This document shows positions 1 through 12,547 of a stretch of 43,705 nucleotides of DNA, in pieces. A program made the position numbers and the translations under genes. Positions within the stretch are counted from its first letter, which is position 1, and each line of letters starts with the position of its first letter. The notes under the pieces were generated by a model. That model did no database searches, was not told where the DNA came from, and worked only from the letters and a program-made list of their open reading frames with translations. Source of the DNA: Azolla pinnata (Eukaryota; Streptophyta; Polypodiopsida; Salviniales; Salviniaceae); assembly GCA_037176905.1 (NCBI GenBank), contig JBBBWG010030309.1:93166-136870 (forward strand). Reading direction: 5' to 3'.

Positions 1-1120
1 GAGATTCCAGATCGAATGCGAGAGATTCCAGAGAGCAGAGTCAGTGTAGAGGGGTATGAAAAAGGAATTTCCGCTTTCTTTGTCCGATGAAGCTTTTCTG
101 TGCAGGATACGTGGACGCCATCGCTGCTGCTACGACCTCCTCCTCCTCCTCCTCCTCCGTCGAGCACATGCAGAGCTCAGGTGACACATTCTGCCTGCTT
201 CAATTCCGTCGTTTTTCGTTTCTTTACCTTTTGTCACCGCCGATTGCGTTCCTTCTTCTGCTGTGTTGTGCGCAAGTTTCTCCCTTTAACAGAAGAAATA
301 AACGAACACAATTTTCCGGTTCGTTCCCTCTGCATTCTGAATCGCGCATTTGAATCTGTCTCCTCCCCCGCCTCCAAAGCATGATATCTCATGGTTTTGG
401 CATGCCTGTTCCGATTCACCGCTTTTCGATTTTTCTTTTTGGTAAGGTTTTCATGTTGTTTTCCTCTTTACCACATGCTTCATAGCATAGTATCTGATTG
501 TGCTCCAACAAAATTTCCCTTTTCCCCTCCCACCCCAAGGGATTGTACTCTCTTTGCTTGATCAGGTACTTCACATCCCAATCCTTATGTCACGGATGGA
601 TGTCGGGGTTTATGCCTCTTAGCTGAATCATGTAATATCAGCTCTGTTGAAATGTAGGACCCTGGCATCATGCTACAGCACATTTCTATAGGTCCTTTTG
701 TTTTGTTTTCTGCGTGTACATAGAAACTAGCCTCATTGTTTTTTCCTGTTTGCCATTTCACAGCTTTATCCACAAGCTTGCACTCATACCGGAAGGTTTT
801 CCGCGCTTCAGGTTGGTCTTCTCTTTAAACTTGTATTTGTATCCTGGTAAAATGTGGCTATATATGAACTTCACCAAAACGCCTAATCAGAATTGCTGCT
901 GCTTAATGTGTTGCTAGTCGTACAAAAATTGTATATCCTTTTCTTTTTTGTTCTCCTTGTCCCACGCATAGATACTTTCCTTCAGCTTTTTCTGCAGGGT
1001 TGCATTCTAATCAGAGAACTTTCCTTGGATCAAGTTAGTTTACCTTTTCTCTGTCATCATTATGGTAATTCTTCTCCCTTCAACATCCTAATCTCCTTGT
1101 TTTTCTGTGAGTTTTCACAG
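1..1120 (+). other. Probable 5' leader and first exon(s) of RecG, unresolved
   Basis: This stretch should contain the RecG transcription start and initiator codon. An ATG at 87 opens a frame encoding a serine-rich peptide and ends at a plausible donor (CAG|GTGACA after 180). A short candidate exon at about 764-811 is bounded by CACAG and CAG|GTTGGT. The tentative exon 1121-1231 encodes an Arg/Leu/Pro-rich peptide that looks like part of a targeting presequence. I cannot join these pieces with confidence, so the start is left open. Confidence 0.35.
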
Positions 1121-4100
1121 GACCACACTCCTATCCGAAGAGTTTTTGTGGCTTCTTTATTTATCGGCTGTTCCTTCCTCTGCTTATCGTCCCCAAACCG
1201 CCTAATTCTCATGCAAGGATTAGTACAAGAGGTGCCTTCTTCTTCTGTGACATATAGCAACAAATTACAGTTATCAGGAAAATCCACCTAATATACTAGT
1301 TTTGACGGATAAATTGTACATATTTAAGCAAATGTGTATATGGATCGGAAATAAAAAAGGACTTCATAGATGCAGCTTTAATCTTGCATATGCTGAGTTC
1401 TCATGGACACCTAAGGTGTAACTTCATTTATGGTCATATTTTAAATCTGAATAAGTAAAGGGTAATCTTACTGTTTGCTGGGCTCATCTGTGTAAATTAG
1501 TTTGCAAGTGTGATGTGCACTGTGGTAAATCATGACATGCTCCAAGAGCTGGTAGTATCTTTTCTCTGTAGACATGTGAACTGCTTTCTAGGGTATATGA
1601 GAGTAGGTTCACATGAAATTGTTCAAGCAAAAAGTGATGATTCTGGCCTGGGGTAGAATGCTATTATCATTGCTCAATATAATTGAAAATCCTATTGATG
1701 CATAACATTGGTTTACTAATTTTCATGTATGATAAAGGGCATAGTGATGCAACACATTGGATTACTAATTTTCATGTATGATAAGGGGCATACACATCTC
1801 TAGAGATGACTAATCAAATTGGTTCTTTATTGATGCAGTTACTGGCGTACCTTTAGGTCATTTTGGAGCTGAAGTTGTCACACCATCTATTAGTGATAGT
1901 GCTGTGAACGTAAAACTCAGTGTATAACTTCTATCATGTTTGTCTATTCTGAGCAACGCTATTTCTATATTCACTTTACAAGTCAATTCATTTGTAATAA
2001 GACATTTGGATATGCACGAGGTATTCTGGATGTTTTGTGTTGAGATGATTTTCTCCCGATTGTCAGATAATCTGAATAATGCATCTACACATTCTTCACT
2101 ATCCTGAGTGTCTGCATAATGCTACCAATGAATGCTAGCTTATAGGTTTAGCGTCATTCTCTCAATCAGGCCAATAAAGACGTTCTCTTTACAAACTTTT
2201 CCATAGGGTTACGTAGCAATGATAACCAGACAAAACTTGGTTGCGCTTTGAAATTTATGTTAAAAATTTGCTTGTACATACATTTAGAGAAATGATGAAG
2301 AACTGCTGCAGAAGGCAATTGTTTATGAGGCCGAACATGGTTTTCTTAATTCTGCGGGGAAAACGAAAAGGTATGAAATATGCCAGGATATATCAGATTA
2401 TTTTGGTTTCCAGAAAGACCTGAAATTGCTAACTTTTAAATGCGTCCATCCTACAGATTTAATGAGTTTCTAGCATCCAGATTATCTGCTTTGTCACTTG
2501 AAAATGTCTCAGAGGCAGAAAAAACGTTAGCTGCTCTATCAAATACAGCAAAGAACTATGACGATTTGGATGTGAGTGCAAGGGTTTCACTGCTTGATAA
2601 GGTAAATAATTGGTGCATTCTGTTTTTGTCCATTAAACATCTACTGGAGTTCTTTATTGGATCCAAGAAAAGAGCATCCAGTTTCCTCTTAGAATTGTAA
2701 ACGTCAACTGGATATTTTTGTGACAAATTTGGTTTAGTTTACACAAACCTCCATGCTCTTTTGTAGGTGTGTACAGTACTTGGTTTCAACTGCATTCAGG
2801 ACCTTTTAGATCAACACACGGCCCTTCTGGAGGCGAGCCGAGAACTGCAGACACATTCTGGACATGAAAATTCCAGGAACACTGATCTCATCGATATTTT
2901 GCGCCGAAATTCTCATCCAGCGATAGTTTTTGGCTGCAGTGATCCTGTGGAACTTTATGGTTGTACAAACACAGGAGTAGATGTAACCCCATGTTTCCCT
3001 TCGAATATTTCTGATGACAGAAGCAATAATGACAGAGGTTCTATGTTACAACCATGTGCGAACCAGATGCAAGGGGTTGTGGAGAGTGGATCTAAAGTTC
3101 AGAAAGCAGAAGTTGGGAGACGTACGATTACTCAAGTCAGAAAGACAAGGAAAACTACTAAAGTAGTCAGACCTAGCCAATCATACGAGAGCTGGTTGCT
3201 TAACAAACCCATCTGTTTAGTGGACAGCCTGACGCCTTATATGTCATCACGACTGGAAGAGAATGGTTTCTACACGGTGAGATATTTGAATCCTGGATTC
3301 GTGGGTGTAGATAATATCCATGTGTTTGGGTTGAATGTTGAGCGGTAAACTTTTAAACGCTACCAAATCTCACCAAAACGTATAAATTGAGGAGTCTTGT
3401 GTGAGTTTTGCAGCAACTAACAGTGCAACAATGGTACTTACATTGAAATGAATTTTCCAACTATATATATTCTTGAACTTTGTTTGTGTTTCTATTTACT
3501 CATTTATAATGTTGTTTCTTCATGATTTGAATAGATGCGAAAGCTTCTGCAACACTATCCGAGAACTTATTTGAACTTTCTTCAAGCTGGACAAATAGTG
3601 GAGGATGGCCAATATCTCACGTTCTTTGGAAAAATAATGTCCTCAAGGTAGTTGGGGATAGGTTTCTTTGCCATTTTAGCCATACAAGTCTGCAACTAGT
3701 TTTAATGCTCATTTCCCAAGTTTGATGATCTATACCTATAAACTTTACAAGTGAAAGTTTGTTATCTTCGGGTTTAATTTTTTACTGTGCTCTGGGAGAA
3801 ACTATGTAACGAAAAAAATTAGATGGGAAGTAGAATATGGCTATACTGGTTGCTGAGTAAAGAAGAAAACTTGAACTTAGTGGAAAGATTTTGTTTTCGT
3901 CTTGTTCTGTTATGTGAATGTAGAAGTTGGTTTGTTTCTACCATAATGAACTGATCTTATTTATAGATTAGGAATTTCATGAAAATAATGCTAGAACTTG
4001 AAATCAGCATAAAAAAGTATTCATATTCATATCTTTTGTTACTTGGTTTATGTTCAGGATTTATAGCAAATCTAGCTTGGGAATAGTTGAAGTACTTATT

Positions 4101-7100
4101 TCCAGTACACCAGAACAAACTCCAAGTCCTGGGTCACAATCCATTGTAGAAACTAGAAATATTGAGGGCGTGAAAGGTGCACTTACGCTGCATATCAAGA
4201 AATTCTTCAGAGGAGCACGCTATGCAAGCAAATGGTTTCTTACTAAAGTAGCTTCAAAGTATCCTTTAGGTGCTTATGCTGCAGTTAGTGGTAAGGTCAG
4301 TGTGCTCACCGGATTGTTTCCAAAAACTTTTTCCGTTTTGCTTGAGAAAGAAAAATATACTATGTCATTTATCCATGGAGTATGCCTTCAACTTGGAACA
4401 GGATCTGCATTTGTAGATTTCATTTTAGATTATGAATGACAGATTCAACATCTTGGGTGATTGCTATGATGCCTGAATTGATTTGTACCTAAATGGACTC
4501 TCCCAAGGTCATATCCGATATTAATTTGATCGTATCACTTAATGATCGTGGCTACTTTCCTCAGTAGGCACATTGACAATTTGTATTTGGATTTGCGTTT
4601 GAGAATTTGTGGGCAATGTGCCCTAGTTGATTGTTATCAATACCCGTGTCTTTCTTGGGTGTTAGTGTCTTCAATTATTATGTCATAATATAGTCTGGAG
4701 TACTTTCAGTTTTATTTTGGAAGTGTTTCTTCTGTTCAGGTCAAGGCAATGGATCAGGAAAACCATTTTGAAGTCAAGGATTATAATCTGGAACTTGTTA
4801 GCAGTGAAGATGAGCTAGAAATAGGTGAACAAAAAGAGAAGATATATCCTGTGTACCCTTCAAAAGGAAGTCTTGATGCCAAACTGATTGAATCATGTAT
4901 ACAAAAGTGAGGTGAAAGCATTATGAAAGTTTAGAAAATCTTGAGGCTTGAATTGGCGCTATGATTTTCTTATTCTGTCTTCGAAATAGGGTTCTTTCAG
5001 ATTTGCCATTCGATATTGATCCTCTCCCGGACAAGTATAAGACAGAGTATGACTTGATGGAGTTACGTCAGGTACAGAAGTAAACAGACTATAACTATGC
5101 ACAAGTCATCTTTATGAAAAACAACTATACAGATACAGAATGAGTTGATGGAGTTGCACCAAATAGAGGATTTAAATGATATTATTTAGCAAAAATCTTC
5201 ATATGAGGGCTGCGTTCTTGATTTCTGTGAGCAGAAAGTAATTGAAAGTTTACTATATTAAATAATGGCTGTGAATTATATGCTGTTTTATTAGGCTTAT
5301 ATTGCAATACATTGTCCTCCAACCCTGGCAACTGCTGAGAAAGGCCGCCAACGATTTGTATTTGACGAATTCTTTTATTTGCAGGTTCTCTCTCTCTCTG
5401 TCTGTTTGTGTCACCGTTATTGTTATGTGCTATGAACTTAGCTCCACCTTTAGAGTTAATTCAATTAGCTTTCTATGTGAATGCGTTGTCACATGGTGTT
5501 ATGATTGTAAATTTTATGGACTAAAGTCATCCTCCAATAATATGTTTACCCACTACTCACATGTATACTGATCCACTCTATGTCCTGTGGAAGGAATCAA
5601 AGAACCAACCATGGTAAAACAAGAAATATAATTGCTAAATGATGTTATAAAGAGTAACAAAGGAATATCTCTTGAAGCCAACTGTTTTATGCATCTCTCG
5701 TAGCCAACGTTTTTGAGATAGACATTTATTTCTTTCTCTTGCATGGGCAATGCATCTATAGCAAGATGTCTGTGCAGGAAATGTAAAATATGGTTTTCAT
5801 TGGATACTCATTCAAGGTTGTCTTGTTGAGGTCGTGAAACACTTTTTGTGTAAATTTGCAGCTAGGGCTCCTGCTTGAGAAACAGATATTGGCTGATACC
5901 CACCTTGCTGCAGCTGGACTGGATGATCCGTCAACGCATAGTGAAGTTGGTACATTGCCAATGGAAAAATGGGCTCCACTGACATTGAAAATGCTGGAAT
6001 CCCTTTCCTATAAGTTGACAGATTCACAACTCAAATCCGTCTCAGAGATCATGTGGGACCTACAACGACCTGTGCCAATGCGCCGTCTATTGCAGGTATT
6101 GGCTTGAATTTCTTTCTGCTGTTATGTATTATTTTATGCATATATTTTGTTATTGTTAACAATATATGCGCATATGCAAAGGGTTTTGAAATTATGCACA
6201 TTAAAACTTGATGATACACATATATCTCAAAATTGATTATTCTTTTGTTCTAGTTTCTTCCTAAAAGAAAATGAATGAAATATTGTTTCCAGGGAGATGT
6301 CGGATGTGGGAAAACTATTGTAGCATTTCTAGCCCTTTTGGAAGTTATTGATGCTGGATTTCAGGTTGGATAAAATATGGAAATTTTAAGACCTGTACTT
6401 GTATTCTGAATTCTCAACAAGGGACAAAATCATACATGTATTCAGAAGAAGACTCTCAAATCTGCATTTTCTAGGGAGCTTTGATGGCGCCAACAGAATT
6501 TTTGGCAAGGCAACAATATATAAGATTTTCTGCTTTTCTAGAACATTTAGACGAGAAAAGTCGCCCGCAAGTAGCTTTGCTTACGAGTTCTGTGCCAGCA
6601 GTTAAAGCTCGTCTTATCCGTAAGGTCAGACTATGTTTTGATAGTCCCTAAGTCATGTGCTGTTGACTAGATGATAGGAAATGATGGTCCGAACATTAGT
6701 CATACTATTCCTCTTTACATGTGGAAGTTTTAAGCAGGGATTGTTATCTGGAGAAATACATTTGGTAGTTGGAACACACAGCTTGATTGCAAGCAGTGTA
6801 AAGTTTGCATCCCTTCGTTTGGCTGTGATTGATGAACAACATCGGTTTGGAGTTGAGCAAAGAATGCGGCTTCAAAACAAGGTCTATACTATGAAAGGGT
6901 TTGGGAGATGGTGATGCTGGACAACAATCGTTTTTACATTTCTATAGTCTGTTTTACAGGGGTCGTTGATATTTTCCCAAGGAACCAAAACTGAATCAAT
7001 CAGTAAGGAAGACAATAATGGCACACTTATTCAAGGTAGAGCACCTCATTTTCTTGCAATGACAGCTACTCCCATACCCAGGACACTTGCTTTTGCCCTA

Positions 7101-8460
7101 TATGGAGACATGGCATTGAGCCAGGTGTGTATTATAAATCTGATTGAAGACGGTTTTATGATTTACACTTATCCGTGGACAAATGATAGCATCTTTCTCC
7201 TGTTGTCAGATTAATGAATTGCCTCCTGGAAGGATTCCTGTAAAAACTTATGCCATGTTAAGCAATGAAGAGGGTTTATACACAGCTTTTAAGGTCAGTC
7301 TGTATAAGAACACATATAGCCTTCTATGTCATAACATTCTTAAATTTATAACTGGAAGTCTGTGTTCATTTTCTTTCAGATGGTCCGCAGTGAGCTAGAA
7401 AGTGGAGGGAGGGTGTTCATAGTTTATCCTATCATCGATGAATCTGAAGATCTGCCCAATATCAAAGCAGCAACTACAGATTTTGCTAGGATAGTTGAAG
7501 AGTTTAAGGGTTACAATTGTGGAATAGTGCATGGTAAGCTCAAACCAGTCGAGAAGGAAGAAGCAATGGAAGCTTTCAAGTCTGGAAGGACACAATTGCT
7601 TGTGGCAACCACGGTCATTGAAGTGGGTATAGACATCGTAGAAGCTTCAATGATGGTAGTAATGCATGCTGAAAGGTATGGGATGGCTCAGCTACATCAG
7701 TTACGAGGACGTGTGGGGAGAGGGATGAGGAAATCTACATGTCTTCTTTTGACATCATCATCAATGTCTCTTGCGAGAGTAAAAGTCCTAGAAGAATGCA
7801 ATGATGGGTTTCATTTGGCAGAGGTAGATCTTCAATTAAGAGGACCTGGAGATCTATTGGGAAAGCAACAATCTGGGCATTTAGCTGAGTTCTCGCTAGC
7901 ACGGTTTGAAGAGGATGGAGACTTGATGATGCAAGCAAGGAGGGCAGCTGAGGTTTTTATTTGTGATTACATTATTTCTATTGTTTAAGGATGTTGAGAT
8001 TTGTATGTTGCAATGTTGGCTCGTGTATCTATCTGTTGTCGCTTTTCAAAGATTATGAAAACATCCGTCATGGTTGAGCTAGCTAGGCTTAATCAAAATT
8101 ATATGGGCATAGTTATGATTAAATGAATGGCTGATCAAGCTTGTTAAATAAAAATACAATATGGGGCATTCGGGTAATTAAAAATAAACCTGACAAAGAG
8201 TGTTTGGAAACCTGATAAAATTCCTGGTAGATATTATTCTGAACAAATGTTGATTGGTGTTTTAATTAGAATTTTGTATTTAGTGATGTGGAAAGGTGAT
8301 CATGTTAAAGACATTTGACTAATGGATCAGTGTGAATCTAAAGTTGGTTTTGTTTTTTGATTTTCAGGAAATACTTGCTGAATATCGTGGATTGGATGGT
8401 CTACCCCGATTGAAGCAGGAACTTGGTTTCCGGCAAGGCCTCGATTCATTAGGTGTATGA
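1121..8460 (+). CDS. RECG1: ATP-dependent DNA helicase RecG homologue, organelle type (5' end unresolved)
   Basis: This gene encodes a superfamily 2 DNA helicase of the RecG family, which in plants remodels branched recombination and replication intermediates and restrains illegitimate recombination in mitochondria and plastids. Exons read: 1121-1231 and 1839-1909 (both tentative), 2288-2370, 2457-2601, 2767-3276, 3535-3647, 4058-4295, 4740-4906, 4990-5071, 5295-5384, 5862-6095, 6293-6364, 6475-6624, 6738-6881, 6960-7124, 7210-7293, 7380-7952, 8368-8460 (TGA). All phases agree, giving about 1040 residues against 693 in E. coli; the extra length is N-terminal. Visible motifs are Walker A GDVGCGKT (exon at 6293), [11 protein letters not shown] (6475), the DExH box [13 protein letters not shown] (6738), TATPIPRT (6960), and [12 protein letters not shown] plus QLRGRVGRG (7380). 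The exons at 4058-5071 carry the OB-fold/wedge region. The start codon is not resolved. The family call is near certain; the symbol follows Arabidopsis. Confidence 0.93.
1697..1792 (+). repeat. Tandem duplication, 47-base unit, in a RecG intron
   Basis: Copies lie at 1697-1743 and 1746-1792 and share the core TACTAATTTTCATGTATGAT. They differ at only a few positions, so the duplication is fairly recent. It lies in the intron upstream of the exon at 1839 and changes no coding sequence. Confidence 0.85.
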
Positions 8461-9420
8461 TAGGATGAGAAGCGTTGAGATCTGGGTCTTTTTTTGGCAT
8501 CAGCATAAAGTATTATGATTTAATGATTCTTGTATACTAAGATTCGGGAAAGCATTGTCATCTGAACTTGTCATTCCGCCATGGCTCCATCCTCCCAGCA
8601 ACTCAACATGCAATGTTAAAGAGGACGTTGGGTGTTTTGTAAAATTTATCCAATGGGTTTTATGATAACATGCGAGGTGAATGTTAATTAGAAACATCTG
8701 TGGCCAATTCTAGCAATTTTGGAGAAAATAGTGGTCACATATTGGAGAAATATATTGATTCCTTTTTTTCTTTTTGTGGTTTAGATGCTTGAAGCAATAT
8801 ATTGTACCTACACAAACCTTCCAGAAAGAAAAAAAGATCTATTTCTGACTCAAGATTTCACTATTGTGTTCATTTGGTTGCAGCTGCCAGCAGGATGATG
8901 ACGACAATCCCAAAGCGGCTTCACAGCGAGGGAAAATGTGAGATGGAATTGGATTCGCTGTATTACCGGGTAAAACCTTGAGTGATCTGTCACTAGGTGA
9001 ATTTTCAATACAGAAGAGAAATATGGGTGTGTGTAAGTCTCTACCAGCTAACTAGTTCTCAATTGTGTGAGCACAATTTGGATTTTGGATTCTGCCATTC
9101 TCGCGTGGATGGAGAGCTAGCTAGATCCGTAGCACATATACAAAAGCAAAGGATTTTTAAGCTCTCAGAACAGAAAGTTGGGAATCCAAAGTTGTGTGAA
9201 GCTTCCTTCTTCACTCAACACAACTGAGCTAAGTGGAGACACCATTGCAAGTATCGCCAGGTACGTTGTACTCGTCAATCGAACGTTTCCTCTTTGCCAG
9301 ACTCCCAAGATCTATGAGGAGGAAGAAGGAAACTTTACCACCCACTCAATTGCCTTCCTCTTGAATTCCACGAGGTCAAGTCGGTCAGTCAGCAACGGAC
9401 ATCATTGATGTGAGCATTGG
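8461..9420. other. RecG 3' flank; no gene seen
   Basis: The stretch after the RecG stop probably includes its 3' UTR. I see only short, unsupported open frames and no recognisable protein or RNA gene. A splice acceptor-like TTGCAG occurs near 8882, so an alternative 3' exon is possible but unproven. Confidence 0.4.
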
Positions 9421-10860
9421 GAGGCATGGTCGGGAGGAGGAAAGGGCCAGCAGACATAAGAGATCTGTGTTTCTGTCGACAACTTTGGTGATGGGTTATG
9501 GAGGCTCGACTTCATCGCTTATCTAGAAAGAGTTATCTAATCGGACTCGTCTTCGCAATAAATGAATGTGCCCCGAATGCCATGAAGTTTAGCGGCTCGA
9601 CGATCGCAGCCTGTCGACGCCACGGAGCGCAGAGCTGCGTGCAGTTGGATTAGCACGGCACAGATGGTTTGGATCGATCGATCAGTCGGACGCAAGCGTG
9701 ATCATTGCCGATGGATCCTGATAAAAGCTGCTTCCATCAGGTAGGTCACCTGGCGCGTGGATATCGATCCGGAATCGATTCCCATTGATATCGCCGATGC
9801 CGTGCCAGTCTGTCTGTAGCCCGCGAGCCAGACAACGTCTGCAGCTGTGTCATTCGTACACGCTTTGTTTGTTAGCCCATCGAGATCCGACAGAGAGATC
9901 CTCCGATCTACCCATGTCAGATGAAACACGTGATCCGGCTCCGCTAAATCTGGAGTCCTCTGCGATAATCTGAGATTTGAATTCCCAGCCTGCTATCCGC
10001 TCGATCGATCTGTTTCTAGAGCATCCGATTTCGGTAAGGGGTTGATTGCGCACCCAGAAAACATGTCGTCTACGATCGATCTGTTGTGAAAAAAGATGGA
10101 TCCATAGCTTCATGTGCAAGAGTCCAAATTTGAGGATGATGAGCTTGGCTTTCCATAGAGCTTCCAAAATTAGCTGATTTTTGGGCTTCAGATTCGTTGC
10201 TGTAACTACCAACCGTCTGAAAAAGCCATCGTTTTGACAAGCTTTGTAGATAAGATCAAAGAAGAAATTGCAGCTTCCAAAGTTTGTGGTACAGATTGCT
10301 GATTTATTGTACCTGACACAGATTTTGACCCTAATCGCAGCCGTAGTTTTTGATGCAAAGGAACATTAACTTTGCATCGGGGCAAACGATGCAATTTCGA
10401 TGCAAACGAGCATAGTTTTGCTTACGTTTTCGAAAGATCGAAGACAAAAACTTTGGTGATCTGCTGCAGGCTTTGACCACAGCCCTTGATGAAAGCTAGC
10501 TGTGATGGAGAGTTAATCGAGCTAAGAATCGAAAGAATCAAATGGATTTGAGCTTTCAGAATCATTTCATGCATTTGCTGCTTGGAGCAATGCTTCAGTT
10601 GGATTCAATCGGAAACTCCGATTCAATTTCGAGGACACCGATATTGCATACATACACTGCAGCTCAAAGTAGTGTTCTATCAGCAGCTCAAAATAAGAAC
10701 AAAATTGTTGTCGAGGACACCGATATTGCATACATACACTGCACCTTGATCTCGACAATATAGCATTTCGCGTCTCAGATCGGACATGTCTGCTTCAACT
10801 AGTTGTATATTCAAGAGAGATGCAGGATTTAGGGTCCAAAGAAAGGTCTAGGTGGGTTGA
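9421..10860. other. Intergenic stretch, no supported gene
   Basis: The sequence is mixed and rich in GATC/CGAT words around 9660-10080. Small open frames occur on both strands, but none resembles a family I know and none shows convincing splice structure. It contains a separated 32-base direct repeat, listed on its own. Confidence 0.4.
10630..10743. repeat. Direct repeat of 32 bases, 82 bases apart
   Basis: The copies at 10630-10661 and 10712-10743 are identical; both begin CGAGGACACCGATATTGCAT. The intervening sequence repeats the word AGCAGCTCAAA-like segments, so this may be the remnant of a longer 82-base tandem duplication. Confidence 0.85.
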
Positions 10861-10868
10861 AGGGTTTA

Positions 10869-11034
10869 GGGTTTAGGGCCCAAAGATCTAGTAGGGTTTA
10901 TCATCAAACTTCTTCTTCATCAAATTACATCAACTGTATTTAATCCTCCCCAAGGGATTTCAAAAGGTTTAGGGTCCAATGACCTAGCAGGGTTTATCAT
11001 CAAACTTCTTCTTCATCAAATTACATCAACTGTA
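10869..11034. repeat. Direct repeat, about 70-base unit with telomere-like start
   Basis: Copies lie at 10869-10938 and 10966-11034. Both begin GGTTTAGGG and share a long, nearly identical core including TTTATCATCAAACTTCTTCT. GGGTTTAGGGTTTAGGG just before copy one matches the plant telomere unit TTTAGGG. Confidence 0.85.
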
Positions 11035-11315
11035 AATCGGGAATTCAAAAGCTTTGATAATTGAAGGATTCGATTGTAACCAGCACTGGGGTGATTTGAA
11101 ATTTATGATCTGTGCTGTTTGATGACAGTACTGGCATTCAGCATTCAAATAAGGAATAATAGGAATACCATGTACCAAGCAAAGTTTTCTGCTGCCAGTC
11201 TGATGTTTTAGCGATTAGAAATGGGTTCTCTAAATTAATAAAATTTAGCCTGTTCTTTCTTCCCCAAATTGTCTTCTAGTTGCATAGCTGAGATTTGACT
11301 CGATAGGAATCGTAG

Positions 11316-12110
11316 TAGCCATTCAAATGAACCGCAAAGATAATTATTTGTTGATTAATTTGATTGAAATGAGCTAAAAAGATTTGATTAATTTGATTGA
11401 AATGAGCTAAAAAGAGAATTATTTGTTGATTAATTTGATTCAAATGAGCTATAAAGAGAAGTATTTGTTGATTAATTTGATTCAAATGAGCTACAAAGAG
11501 AATTATTTGCTGATTAATATTCGATTCAAATGAGCTACAAAGAGAATTATTTGTTGATTAATATTCGATTCAAATGAGCTACAAAGAGAATTCTTATTTG
11601 TTGATTAATTCGATTCAAATGAACTACAAAAAGAATTATTATTTGCTGATTAATTCGATTCAAATGAGCTACAAAGAGAATTATTATTTGTTGATTAATA
11701 TTCCATTCAAATGAGCTACAAAGAGAATTCTTATTTGTTAATTAATTCGATTCAAATGAACCACAAAGAGAATTATTATTTGTCGATTAATTCGATTCAA
11801 ATGAACTACAAAGAGAATTATTATTTGTCAATTAATTCGAATCGAATGAGCTACAAAGAGAATTATTATTTGTTGATTAATTTGATTAAGTTACAAATAT
11901 CTGAATTATTTGTTGATTAGTTTGATTCAATGAACTACAAAGAGAATTATTTGTTGATTAATCTGACTCAAATGAGCAGTAACAAAGGTCTGAATCATTT
12001 GTTGATTAATTTGATTCAAATGAGATACAAGGAGAATTATTAGTTGATCAACTCGATTCAAATGAGCTTCAAAGATCTGAATTATTTGTTGATTCACTTG
12101 AGCAGATGAA
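11316..12110. repeat. AT-rich minisatellite, about 18-19 copies of a 41-47 base unit
   Basis: The array is built on a unit close to GATTAATTTGATTCAAATGA followed by GCTACAAAGAGAATTATTTGTT. The word (C/G)AAATGA recurs near 11325, 11363, 11398, 11440, 11481, 11527, 11573, 11619, 11661, 11706, 11752 and so on to about 12060. Early units are about 42 bases and middle ones 42-47. The outer copies are more diverged, as expected for unequal exchange. Where units approach 45 bases a frame stays open for several repeats (11711-11920, plus strand), but that peptide looks like a by-product of the array. Confidence 0.93.
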
Positions 12111-12391
12111 AGAAGAAGGTACTGATCAACGAATAACAAACGGATTGGAGGCAGCACTAGTATCTGTACATTGTACAATATTATGTTTTAATTGTTGTGT
12201 GGAGGATGGGTTCTGGGTCCACTGTAATCCGAGAAACGGAAGTAATTATTGTGTGCAATTGAGCGGTTTTGGTGGGCGGAGGAATTGATCATGGTATTGA
12301 CTACTGGATCAGGAGGGGAATTAGAATCAGTGGACTTATAAATCGGAGAACGGAATTGAGAGGAATCAGCAGCTGCTGTGCTTAAACCTCC

Positions 12392-12547
12392 ATGGCGATT
12401 CACCACGAGCAGCCTCCTGGCGCAGGAACTGGTAATTATCTCAGTAATTACCTGGCAAATGAGCTCAAAAGATCAAGAGATGATTGCCAATCAGGCGTCG
12501 AAATCGCCCACAAGCACTATAAGACAGAAGAATTCGGATCAGAATGA
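12392..12547 (+). CDS. Short orphan ORF, 51 residues, function unknown
   Basis: The ATG sits in a favourable plant start context (CTCCATGGCG). The frame encodes a hydrophilic peptide beginning MAIHHEQPPGAGTGNYLSNY and ends at TGA. A strong splice donor (GATCG|GTAAGT) follows 50 bases later at about 12597, so the ORF could lie in the first exon of an unannotated transcript, as an upstream ORF or a small protein. No signal peptide, membrane segment or known motif is visible. It may be a chance ORF; I do not recognise it. Confidence 0.25.
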   Translation: MAIHHEQPPGAGTGNYLSNYLANELKRSRDDCQSGVEIAHKHYKTEEFGSE

